From Anaerolineae bacterium (GTDB lineage Bacteria; Chloroflexota; Anaerolineae; 4572-78; J111): a stretch of DNA of 64,000 nucleotides. A program made the position numbers and the translations under genes. This document shows positions 51,481 to 59,378 of the stretch, in pieces. The first letter of the stretch is position 1. The number at the start of each line of letters is the position of its first letter. Under the pieces are notes generated by a model. It saw nothing but the letters and a program-made list of their open reading frames with translations, had not been told where the DNA came from and made no database searches. The stretch covers positions 62,001-126,000 of the forward strand of contig JAKLJP010000012.1 of NCBI GenBank assembly GCA_023151115.1. Reading direction: 5' to 3'.

Positions 51481-54057
51481 TCACTTGCGGATGAACATCC
51501 AGGGTAAGACCCAATGATCTTGCCCCTCAGTCAGGGTTAACCGTTGGCCGGTTTCGGGCTGGTAGAGGCCGACAATCACCTGATAATAGCCGGGCGGAAA
51601 ACCAGGAGGGATGGCCACCAGGTATTCATCCACCACCACTTCATTTTTGACCCAGCGGCTGGTAGGCCATTCACCTTTGAGGGGGGGGGTATCTACCCCG
51701 GCCACACGCTCGCCGGTGTCGGTGAGGATTTGGGTAAACACGGTGTAATCAGGTCGGGCGGCGGTTTGAGCCTGCCAGGCGATGGTGACGCCCAGGTAGT
51801 CGGCAGTGGGTTCGAATTGATAGCCGATCAGGGCAATTTGCTGTCCAAAGACAACATTCTGCACCCGGTTTAGTTCTGCCGGGGGCTGGAAGTTCCGCAG
51901 TTCAATTTGGCCCAGAAATTGACCTTCGACCCAGAGAGAATATAATCCGCGAGCCAGGTTGGCCGGTAAAGGCAGGCGATGGTGGCTGACGATCAAATCG
52001 GGGGCCAGGGCCATCAATTGGCTCTCAGCCTGGGCCAGGGCCGGCACTTGGCTGACCTGGCCTGTTTCTTCCCCTGAGTCGGTCAGGCTGACCACAACGG
52101 GGGCAACCGGCAGCGATTCACCGGCCTGCCAGACCACATCCATCTCCAGAGGTTCGCCAATATGTCCATGCTTTGTGAGGGGGCGGAAGCCGATAGGGAA
52201 ATGGTCGGCGGTCGGCGGCCCGCCCTGAGCCTGTTGAATGGGTCGGCGGTCAGCGGTCAGCAGTTGCAGCGCCGGGCCGGGGTAGACATCGGCATAATGG
52301 ATGCCATTCAATTCAACCGAAAAAATGGAGCCGGCCTGTTCAAAGTAACGTATAAACTCCGGCGCAGGCTCGCCGGATTGGATTTGTTTCATATAAAGGA
52401 CAACATAATCCAGGTTTGCTTCGGTCACTTTCGACAAATTGCCTTCAAAATAGGGAGCTACCGTCGAAGCGTAGGCCGTTCCCACCCGGCTGTCACGGGA
52501 AAAATCTTCCCGCTGCAAAAACCGTCCAACCTGATCCAGCCCTTCGCCCCAGCCGATTTTGACTAGACGGGGCGCGGTAAATGGTCCTCCCAGGAGCGGG
52601 TTATAAAAGGTGAAGTAGTAGGGGCTATAGGGCAGAAGAATGACTAGCGCGGCGACCAAAAGCAGGGCGGACAACGTGAAGCGTGAGGCGTGAAGCGTGA
52701 GGTGTGAAGCGGTTCTCCCTTGCTCCCTTGCTCCCTTGCTCCCCTGCTCCCCCGTTCTTCCGGCTAACGCCAACCAACCCCAGGCGGCGATGATCGCCAG
52801 GGGAGGAAAGATGGGTAAAATATAGCGAGGACTGCGCTTATCGCTGGCGGTCATGAAGAGGGTAAAGAGTACGGTAAAGGCGACGAGCCAGAGCAGCGAG
52901 GAGGCGAGGAGGCGAGGAGGCGAGGATATCGAGGTATTTTGTATCTCCGACCGTTCACCCCGCTTAACGGCTCTTTGCTGGCCAACGCGCTCTTTGACCG
53001 CAAAAAATGCAGCCAGCCCTGCGCCCACCATAACCAGCGGGCTGAGTTTGAAAGCCCCGTTGACGGCATAGTAAAAAGGGCCGAGATCAGGCACACGCCA
53101 GAAGCCCTCTTCGCTGGCTTCCTCCTCATCGGTGGCGGAGATGAAGGCGTTCTGGAATACGGCCACAGGCCGGCCCACCGGCTCTACCCAAGCTGCCGGC
53201 CAAAAGGCCACAAAGGTGAGATAGGCCACAACCAGCCACACGAGGAGAGGAGAGAGTGAGGCGAGGAGGCGAGGAGGTAAGGGTATCGCTGCGAGAATAA
53301 ATACCAACCCGGCAAAAGGAATCAGAAAAAGGGCCGGCGCTTTGGAGAGAAAAGCGAGTCCAGCAGCAAAGCCGGAGAGAATGAAAGGCGAGGAGGCGAG
53401 GAGGCGAAAAGAGAGTTTCATTTTATCACTTCCTTGCCTCTTTGCGTCCTTGTCTCCTCGTATGCGTGTTTCTCTCTGCACACCTAACAGTAAAAACAGC
53501 AGGGATAGGCTCATAAAAACCATCGCCGGGGCGTCATGGCCGAGGATGCGCGAGACGGCTATAGGATGAGGATCGAAGGCGATCAGCACGGCGGCCAAAA
53601 AGGCCAGCAAGGTCGAATTAAACAAGCGGCGCAGCAGGGCAAAAATAATGACCACACTTAACGAGGTCAGAATCACCATCGGCCAGCGTGTCGCTGCCAG
53701 GATATCTAACTGCACCCGAAATTCCGGCAGGGCTGCCAGCCAATCAACAAAGGGCTGGCCGATGGCTGACTGATTGAACTGATAATAGACGGCCAAGCCC
53801 AGACTGCCCAACCAGGTGGTGGTAACGGCGGGGGTCAGATTGACGCTGGTTGCCGAAAAATCGCCGCGCAGCAAAGCCAACAAAAATTGGGCCGAGCGAT
53901 AAACCCATTTAGCCTCGTCGGCGGTGACAAAACGTTGCAAGTCATAGGCCCGCGGCAGAAAAGCTAAGAGAAAAAGGCTAAGATAAATGAGAAAACTCTT
54001 TTGGGTTTTTGACAGCCTGCGCCAGGGCAGGCCCGAATTTTGGCTTTTTAAACTCAT
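51481..54057 (-). CDS. GT39-family membrane glycosyltransferase (paralogue 5)
   Basis: 858 aa. FVTADEAKWVYRSAQF carries the acidic pair; TPAVTTTWLGSLGL, AFDPHPIAVSRILGHDAPA, RSPRYILPIFPPLAII and YYFTFYNPLLGG match the other two. Two C-terminal modules (MDVVWQAGESL and VTIAWQAQTAARPDYTVFT). Arrays at 52676, 52894, 53225 and 53385. It is the upstream gene of the minus-strand trio. The ~300 bp before it (54058-54360) is a divergent promoter region with no gene that I can support. Confidence 0.85.
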   Translation of the reverse strand: MSLKSQNSGLPWRRLSKTQKSFLIYLSLFLLAFLPRAYDLQRFVTADEAKWVYRSAQFLLALLRGDFSATSVNLTPAVTTTWLGSLGLAVYYQFNQSAIGQPFVDWLAALPEFRVQLDILAATRWPMVILTSLSVVIIFALLRRLFNSTLLAFLAAVLIAFDPHPIAVSRILGHDAPAMVFMSLSLLFLLLGVQRETRIRGDKDAKRQGSDKMKLSFRLLASSPFILSGFAAGLAFLSKAPALFLIPFAGLVFILAAIPLPPRLLASLSPLLVWLVVAYLTFVAFWPAAWVEPVGRPVAVFQNAFISATDEEEASEEGFWRVPDLGPFYYAVNGAFKLSPLVMVGAGLAAFFAVKERVGQQRAVKRGERSEIQNTSISSPPRLLASSLLWLVAFTVLFTLFMTASDKRSPRYILPIFPPLAIIAAWGWLALAGRTGEQGSKGAREQGRTASHLTLHASRFTLSALLLVAALVILLPYSPYYFTFYNPLLGGPFTAPRLVKIGWGEGLDQVGRFLQREDFSRDSRVGTAYASTVAPYFEGNLSKVTEANLDYVVLYMKQIQSGEPAPEFIRYFEQAGSIFSVELNGIHYADVYPGPALQLLTADRRPIQQAQGGPPTADHFPIGFRPLTKHGHIGEPLEMDVVWQAGESLPVAPVVVSLTDSGEETGQVSQVPALAQAESQLMALAPDLIVSHHRLPLPANLARGLYSLWVEGQFLGQIELRNFQPPAELNRVQNVVFGQQIALIGYQFEPTADYLGVTIAWQAQTAARPDYTVFTQILTDTGERVAGVDTPPLKGEWPTSRWVKNEVVVDEYLVAIPPGFPPGYYQVIVGLYQPETGQRLTLTEGQDHWVLPWMFIRK
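52676..53470 (-). repeat. Repeat arrays in GT39 paralogue 5
   Basis: GTGAAGC, GTGAGGC, GTGAAGC, GTGAGGT, GTGAAGC at 52676-52710, then CCCTTGCT (8-bp) units to 52753; GCGAGGAG units at 52894-52926, ~53250-53275 and ~53385-53410, the last followed by an inverse CTTGCCTC/CTTGTCTCC part. Ordinary coding sequence lies between. Confidence 0.9.
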
Positions 54058-54360
54058 AGGTCCGGCTCACTATCATACCACGCCCGAAAAGGGCTGGCAA
54101 AAGGTTAGCGGACGCAGAAGTATTTCACTTTTGGGACAGGATTTAAGAGGCCGCATCCTGAGTTATTTGAGCGGAGCGAAAATTGTATCGAAGGATGCAG
54201 GCCAGGTGAGGCATCTTGGCTAATCCGCACTATTGATCCCTTACTTGCAAAAACTTACGCTGAAACCGGAGCAAAAACGCCAAACCTGATTTTAGTAAGG
54301 TTACATTCCCGGCCATCAGTGTTATAATCCGCATAGTGCAAGTTGCTCACGAGGTCTTTT

Positions 54361-55632
54361 ATGCCAAAAATTCTCCACCTGCGTTGGATGATCACCCTGG
54401 TCATTTTATTTTTGGCAGCGCTGCTGTTGTGGCTGACTACCACCGACAGTGCCTCGGTCTGGCCGTACCGCAATACCCTGCAATATTATATCCTGACTTG
54501 GTGGTGGCAGCAGGCCGGTTATCCGCAGCCGGGCGAGCCGGGCGAACTGCGTGGGCTAGTGCGCGACACTCAGGGTCAGCCGGTAGCCGGAGCCTGGGTT
54601 CTCGTCTCCTGGTGGGATGGGACGACCTACAGCACCCGCAGCGAGATCGATGGTAGCTATCTCATCGCTGCTGTACCCACCGGCCAATACCGGCCCGTAG
54701 CCGGCGCGCCCGGATATGACAGCATCGCAATGAACCGTTGGGTCACGATCAGTCCTCAAACCACTACCACCGCCGATCTTACCTTGCCCCCTGAGCCGTT
54801 GCGCTCGCTTACCCCTGGCCGGAACTTAAGTTTCGACCCGCCCAGCACGCCCACCTGCGCCGACCCTCTCCCGGCAACCGCCCTCCGCCAACCCTTCACC
54901 TTTGATAACAACGGCCGGCCCAGTCAACCGGCCCTGTACTACACCCCTTTGACCACTACCACAACCAGCCGCCTGCCCGTGCTGATGATCGTCTACCCCG
55001 GCCCGGCCGACGCCTGGGATTGCGCCAGCCTGCCTCTGGCGGCGGCTGGTTATGCCGTTGTGGCCCTCGGCCCGGCCTACAGTTTAGAGTTGGAAGCTGA
55101 CATTGACGAACTGGAACGGGTGGTTGCCTTTATTCGGGCCGGACAGTTCCCCGGCAGCGATGGGTCTCGCCTGGCTGTGCTGGGCGGCAGCTACAGCGGC
55201 CTGCATGTGCAACGGTTGCTCCAACGCAGCCCCCACTATGAGGCGGCCATTCTGCTCGGCCCGCCGACCGATTTGTTTGACATGCGCCGCCGCCTGGAAG
55301 AGCGCACCTATATTCCACCCTTTGGCCTCGATCAAGTGATGATTGCCCTCGGTCTGCCCGACCGGGAGCCGCTGCCCTACTGGCGTTACTCCGGCGCGTA
55401 TCATATCCGGCCCGATTTTCCACCCCTGGCGATTATGCACAGCCGCACCGACGAGGTGGTGCCTTTCCAGCAGAGCGAACGCCTGTCGGCCAACCTGACC
55501 CAGATGGGAGTAACCCACCAAACCTACTTCTTTGATGGGGCCAGCCATTATCTGCTGGCCGCAGGCGGCGATAAAGATACGCTGGAAATCTACCGGCTGA
55601 CGCTTGAGTTTTTAGCCGAGCATTTGCAGTAG
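54361..55632 (+). CDS. Membrane-anchored alpha/beta hydrolase with carboxypeptidase-regulatory-like domain
   Basis: 423 aa from ATG with GAGG upstream (an earlier in-frame start at 54343 is weaker). One N-terminal membrane helix (~8-28), then a CarboxypepD_reg-like beta domain (~60-130: LRGLVRDTQGQPVAGAWVLV, GSYLIAAVPTGQY). A dienelactone-hydrolase/prolyl-oligopeptidase-type alpha/beta hydrolase follows, with nucleophile Ser in LGGSYSG, acid Asp in HSRTDEVVP and His in GASHYLL. An extracytoplasmic esterase or peptidase; substrate unknown. Divergent from the GT39 trio. Confidence 0.85.
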   Translation: MPKILHLRWMITLVILFLAALLLWLTTTDSASVWPYRNTLQYYILTWWWQQAGYPQPGEPGELRGLVRDTQGQPVAGAWVLVSWWDGTTYSTRSEIDGSYLIAAVPTGQYRPVAGAPGYDSIAMNRWVTISPQTTTTADLTLPPEPLRSLTPGRNLSFDPPSTPTCADPLPATALRQPFTFDNNGRPSQPALYYTPLTTTTTSRLPVLMIVYPGPADAWDCASLPLAAAGYAVVALGPAYSLELEADIDELERVVAFIRAGQFPGSDGSRLAVLGGSYSGLHVQRLLQRSPHYEAAILLGPPTDLFDMRRRLEERTYIPPFGLDQVMIALGLPDREPLPYWRYSGAYHIRPDFPPLAIMHSRTDEVVPFQQSERLSANLTQMGVTHQTYFFDGASHYLLAAGGDKDTLEIYRLTLEFLAEHLQ

Positions 55633-55835
55633 AAAGTTGGAAGGTTGGAAAGTTTTCACCCTTCCATTTCTCCCTGTTCGCTATATTCTCCGGCTCATGC
55701 TAAAATTTAGCTTAACCCGGTGAATCCATATTTGAGGAGCCAGCACGTCCACGTGCGGCGGAGCGAGGCACGTAGGCGTGCCTCACTCCTTAAAAATTGG
55801 ATCCGCTGAAACCCATTACCAGAAAACAGTCGCCA

Positions 55836-56840
55836 ATGACCTTACAATCCAAAATCCAAAATCCAAAACCCAAAACCCATACTGCCAGTGCCCAGGCCCA
55901 TCCGAATATTGCCTTTATCAAATATTGGGGCAACCAGGATAACCAATTGCGTCTTCCGGCCAACCCTTCGCTCTCGATGAACCTGGGCGATTTGCGCACC
56001 ATCACCACCGTCACTTTTTCCGCCAATCTCCCCGGCGACGCCTTAACCGTGAACGGGCAGCCGGTCGTTGGGCCGGGGTTGGAGCGGGTAACAACTGTGC
56101 TTGATTTGATCCGCCAGCAGGCGGGCCTGGCGTTGCCCGCCCGGATTGAGTCAACCAACAATTTCCCGGCTGGGGCCGGAATTGCTTCGTCGGCTTCCGC
56201 TTTTGCGGCCCTAAGTGTAGCGGGGGCTGCGGCAGCCGGCCTGGATTTGGATGAAGCAACTCTTTCCCGGTTAGCCCGGCGGGGGTCCGGCTCGGCCAGC
56301 CGCTCGGTGCCGGGCGGGTTTTGCCAGTGGCGCACCGGCAGCGACGAGAGTTCGGTGGCTGTCAGCATTGCCCCGCCGGCGTATTGGGATTTACGAGATG
56401 TGATTGTGGTGGTCAGCCAGGAACATAAAGCCGTCGGGTCAACCGGCGGCCATCACCTGGCCTCTACCAGCTCGCTTCAGGCGGCGCGAGTGGCCGGGGT
56501 CGAGAGCCGGCTAAAGCTGTGCCGCGAGGCCGTGCTGGCCCGTGATTTGGCCGCGCTGGGGCCGATCATCGAAGAGGATGCCGTGATTATGCACGGGGTT
56601 ATGATGACCAGCCATCCGCCGCTTTATTACTGGAACGCCGCGACCATGACCGTGATTCAGGCTACGTTGCAGTGGCGCAGCGAAGGAATTCCGGTTTACT
56701 TTACCATTGACGCCGGCCCCAACGTTCATCTCATCTGCGAGGCTGCCGATGCCGAAACCATCACCGCTCGCGCCGGCCAGCTTCCCGGCGTCCAACGGAT
56801 TATTACCAGCGGACCGGGTGGTCCGGCTCGCTTGCTTTAG
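55836..56840 (+). CDS. Mevalonate-type decarboxylase (diphosphomevalonate or phosphomevalonate decarboxylase)
   Basis: 334 aa from ATG; an earlier TTG at 55797 is possible. GHMP fold: AHPNIAFIKYWGNQDNQL, the ATP loop NFPAGAGIASSASAFAAL, SGSASRSVPGGFCQW and the catalytic Asp in YFTIDAGPNVHL. With the isopentenyl phosphate kinase at 19180, the likely substrate is mevalonate 5-phosphate, giving isopentenyl phosphate, as shown for the Roseiflexus castenholzii enzyme; sequence alone does not exclude the diphosphate enzyme. Residues ~5-16 come from a heptamer array. Confidence 0.88.
   Translation: MTLQSKIQNPKPKTHTASAQAHPNIAFIKYWGNQDNQLRLPANPSLSMNLGDLRTITTVTFSANLPGDALTVNGQPVVGPGLERVTTVLDLIRQQAGLALPARIESTNNFPAGAGIASSASAFAALSVAGAAAAGLDLDEATLSRLARRGSGSASRSVPGGFCQWRTGSDESSVAVSIAPPAYWDLRDVIVVVSQEHKAVGSTGGHHLASTSSLQAARVAGVESRLKLCREAVLARDLAALGPIIEEDAVIMHGVMMTSHPPLYYWNAATMTVIQATLQWRSEGIPVYFTIDAGPNVHLICEAADAETITARAGQLPGVQRIITSGPGGPARLL
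55846..55880 (+). repeat. Heptamer array in the 5' end of the decarboxylase gene
   Basis: AATCCAA x3, AACCCAA, AACCCAT, five units in register directly after the ATG. It encodes SKIQNPKPKTHT, ahead of the conserved fold. Confidence 0.95.
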
Positions 56841-56873
56841 GCCATTAAAGTTATCAAGAAAGGAGAGGAAACG

Positions 56874-57200
56874 ATGCAAGCTATCCTGGCTATTATCCAG
56901 GCCCAGGATACGAAGGTGGCCCTGGACCGGTTGAAAACCTTAGATCTGCCCTGTCTGATGCCCATTTCTTCCACCGGAGGGTTTTTGCGGCAAGGCAATA
57001 CCGCCCTGTGGATCGCCGTGCCGCCGCCACAGTTAGGGCAGGTTTTAGATGTTCTACGTGAGACCTGCCACCAACGGACAACTTTTATGCCGACCTACTA
57101 TCTGGAAGCGCCGCCCAATCTCACCGCCTTTCCCATCGAGGTCGAAGTCGGCGGCGCAACTATTTTTATCTGTGATGTGGAACACTTTGAGGTATATTAG
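56874..57200 (+). CDS. Cyclic-di-AMP receptor-like (DarA/PstA-type PII-like) protein, first copy
   Basis: 108 aa. Family features of CdAMP_rec proteins: MQAILAIIQAQDTKVALDRL, ISSTGGFLRQGNTALWIAV and a closing strand. These PII-like trimers bind c-di-AMP and signal potassium or cell-wall state. AAGGAGAGG precedes the ATG 34 bp after the decarboxylase stop, and a second copy starts 2 bp after its stop. Nucleotide binding is inferred. Confidence 0.88.
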   Translation: MQAILAIIQAQDTKVALDRLKTLDLPCLMPISSTGGFLRQGNTALWIAVPPPQLGQVLDVLRETCHQRTTFMPTYYLEAPPNLTAFPIEVEVGGATIFICDVEHFEVY

Positions 57201-57202
57201 CC

Positions 57203-57472
57203 ATGTTCAAACTCATTATTGCCATTATCCGCGACAGTGATGCTAATGCCGTCAGCAATGCCCTGGTGGCTCAGAATTTTCGGGCCACGCGCATTGCCAG
57301 CACCGGCGCATTTTTCCGGCAGGGCAATACCACCCTGATTATCGGCCTCGAAGCTGAGCAGGTAGATGCCGCTATTGCCATTATCAAATCTGCCTGCGGG
57401 CCCGCCCCCACCGACGGCAGCCACCGGGCCACCTTATTTGTGTTAAACACCACTCGCCACGAGCAGATTTGA
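57203..57472 (+). CDS. Cyclic-di-AMP receptor-like (DarA/PstA-type) protein, second copy
   Basis: 89 aa. MFKLIIAIIRDSDANAVSNAL, RIASTGAFFRQGNTTLIIGL and VDAAIAIIKSAC match the canonical family more closely than the first copy. The two are ~35-40% alike by eye and form a tandem pair, which may make mixed trimers (inference). Followed by ~200 bp with a possible promoter (TATAAT near 57530) and then the receiver-ATPase gene. Confidence 0.9.
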   Translation: MFKLIIAIIRDSDANAVSNALVAQNFRATRIASTGAFFRQGNTTLIIGLEAEQVDAAIAIIKSACGPAPTDGSHRATLFVLNTTRHEQI

Positions 57473-57678
57473 GGACTTCACATGTGCCCCAAAATCAAAT
57501 ACCTCCTTGTGGTGAAGTTGTTTTTCAGTATAATAGTAGGGGTAAAATAAGAATCAGTTCCCACGTTGATGGTATCATAACAGTGGAATTGAGCCTTACC
57601 AACATCTATACAGCTTGTAACCGGCCTTACCGGCTTGGGTAGAGATAGTTGTCGTTGAGCCTCACAGGAGACGCGCCC

Positions 57679-58899
57679 ATGACCAATCGTATTTTTGTAG
57701 TAGACGACGATGTAGTAAGCCTGAAGTTAAGTACCGCCGTTTTGAAACAGGCCGGTTATGACGTTTTGACGGCCCAAAGAGGTTCCGAAGCACTGCAACG
57801 GATAGATCAAATTCGGCCCGATTTGCTAATTCTTGACCTCAACATGCCTGATATGACCGGCTACGAGGTTTGTCAGAAGCTGCGCAGCAACCCCCGTTAT
57901 GCCCACCTGCCCATCCTGATGCTTACCGGAGCCAACACCCTGGAAGAAAAAGTTAAAGGCTTTGAAGTCGGTGTGGACGATTATCTGGTTAAACCCTTCC
58001 AGCCGGTTGAATTTCAAGTCCGGGTTAAATCGCTGATCCGGCGTAGCGTTACCACACCTATCGCGGCGGCCGCTCCCAAACCGGTGAGCAAAGTGGTGGC
58101 GCTTTGCTCTCTGCGCGGCGGTGTAGGCGTTTCCACATTGGCCATTGACTTGGCGCTCAGTCTGGTTCAAATTTGGCAACTCCCCGCCGTCTTACTTGAT
58201 CTGGCTCTCATAGGCGGCCAAGATGCCGTTATGCTCAACCTGCCTTTGCGTAACTCTTGGGGCGACCTGGGCAGGCTTGACCCCGCCGAAATTGAAATAG
58301 AACAGGTCCAGCGTGCTCTGCTGGCTCATCCGAGTGGTCTTTATGTTTTAGCAGCGCCCCATTTGCTGGAACAGGGTGAAAGGGTTACGGCTGAACATGT
58401 CTCGCGAGTCATCGCTTTGCTCAAAGAGCGGTATCATTATTTGGTGCTTGATTTGTCGCATAATATTCAAAAGACAACGCTAGTCGCTTTGGATGCCGCT
58501 GACCAAATTTTGATTGTGATGACCCCAGAATTAGCCTCAGTTTATGTCACGGCGCGTACTTTGGCTATGTTTGAAGGCTTGGGTTATTCCCGCGACAACA
58601 TCTTCTTGATTCTTAATTCGACATTTCAACATCATGCGCTAGCTCGCTCTGATATTGAAGCTGCCCTTAAACATCCAATCAATCTGGTCGTCCCCTTTGC
58701 CTCGGATCTATTGATTAACGCCATCAATACGGGCGTTCCAGTGATGGCCAAATCGCCAGAACATCCTTTCGGCGTCTTGATTGAAGACTTTGCTTATTCT
58801 TTGAGTAAAGACGAACACAAACTGCTCCAGCCGCCAACCCCCAGTCCAGCCTGGAAGCGGGTTACTCAGCGTTATCAACAACAGCGCGCTAAAAAATAA
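57679..58899 (+). CDS. Receiver-domain TadZ/CpaE-like ATPase
   Basis: 406 aa from ATG with CAGGAG upstream. N-terminal CheY receiver (~1-125; VVDDDV, Asp in LILDLNMPDMTG, Lys in VKPFQP) and a MinD/ParA-like ATPase domain (~140-390). The P-loop reads SLRGGVGVSTLA: the usual Lys of GKST is Val, as in TadZ/CpaE proteins with weak or no ATPase. These place Flp/Tad pili at the pole; no other tad genes are in the window. Other features: VLLDLALIGGQDAV, VLDLSHN, ILNS. Confidence 0.85.
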   Translation: MTNRIFVVDDDVVSLKLSTAVLKQAGYDVLTAQRGSEALQRIDQIRPDLLILDLNMPDMTGYEVCQKLRSNPRYAHLPILMLTGANTLEEKVKGFEVGVDDYLVKPFQPVEFQVRVKSLIRRSVTTPIAAAAPKPVSKVVALCSLRGGVGVSTLAIDLALSLVQIWQLPAVLLDLALIGGQDAVMLNLPLRNSWGDLGRLDPAEIEIEQVQRALLAHPSGLYVLAAPHLLEQGERVTAEHVSRVIALLKERYHYLVLDLSHNIQKTTLVALDAADQILIVMTPELASVYVTARTLAMFEGLGYSRDNIFLILNSTFQHHALARSDIEAALKHPINLVVPFASDLLINAINTGVPVMAKSPEHPFGVLIEDFAYSLSKDEHKLLQPPTPSPAWKRVTQRYQQQRAKK

Positions 58900-58914
58900 T
58901 TTTCATCCCCTCCA

Positions 58915-59255
58915 GTTTCAAAGGCGTAGGCCTCGGCCAGTTTGTGGATGGCCTCCTCGGCTGGGTCAATGGTCTCGGCGGCAATGCCAATATGCGCCCG
59001 GATGATGGGCCGGTCTTCCCGCTCGTGTACCTGCCGGATGCGCTTGACCAGGTAATCGGACTATTCTACCTGCCGGTTATGGGTGCAGTGCTAGGCAAAG
59101 TCTTCCAGTTCGATAAATTCGCCGATGAGCTTGTCCACCTGCAGGCCGCCCAGCCGCATGGAAATGCCGACCACCTCCGGGCGAGCCTCGCGGATTTTGT
59201 TGATCACTTCTGGGATAGGCCCTGCGGGATGACCACCTCACCTTAACGCTGGATG
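58915..59255 (-). pseudogene. Degenerate coding relic, unidentified
   Basis: On the minus strand, protein-like segments include PEVVGISMRLGGLQVDKLIG, EFIELEDFA, VKRIRQVHEREDRPIIRAHI and AETIDPAEEAIHKLAEAYAF, with two stops and at least one frameshift. Codon use and the conserved-looking pattern suggest a dead gene, possibly a cobalamin-binding or mutase-type protein (weak guess). The plus-strand frame over the same stretch looks like its shadow. Confidence 0.5.
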
Positions 59256-59378
59256 CCCACCGCCAGCACATCTCCCGGAAAGCGAGTGTTCCGTAAAAGT
59301 CTTGTCGATTCCTCTTTTCTTAAGAGTATGGTATAATGGAAACAAACCTGACATAATGTTACGGGGGAGGCACTTTCA

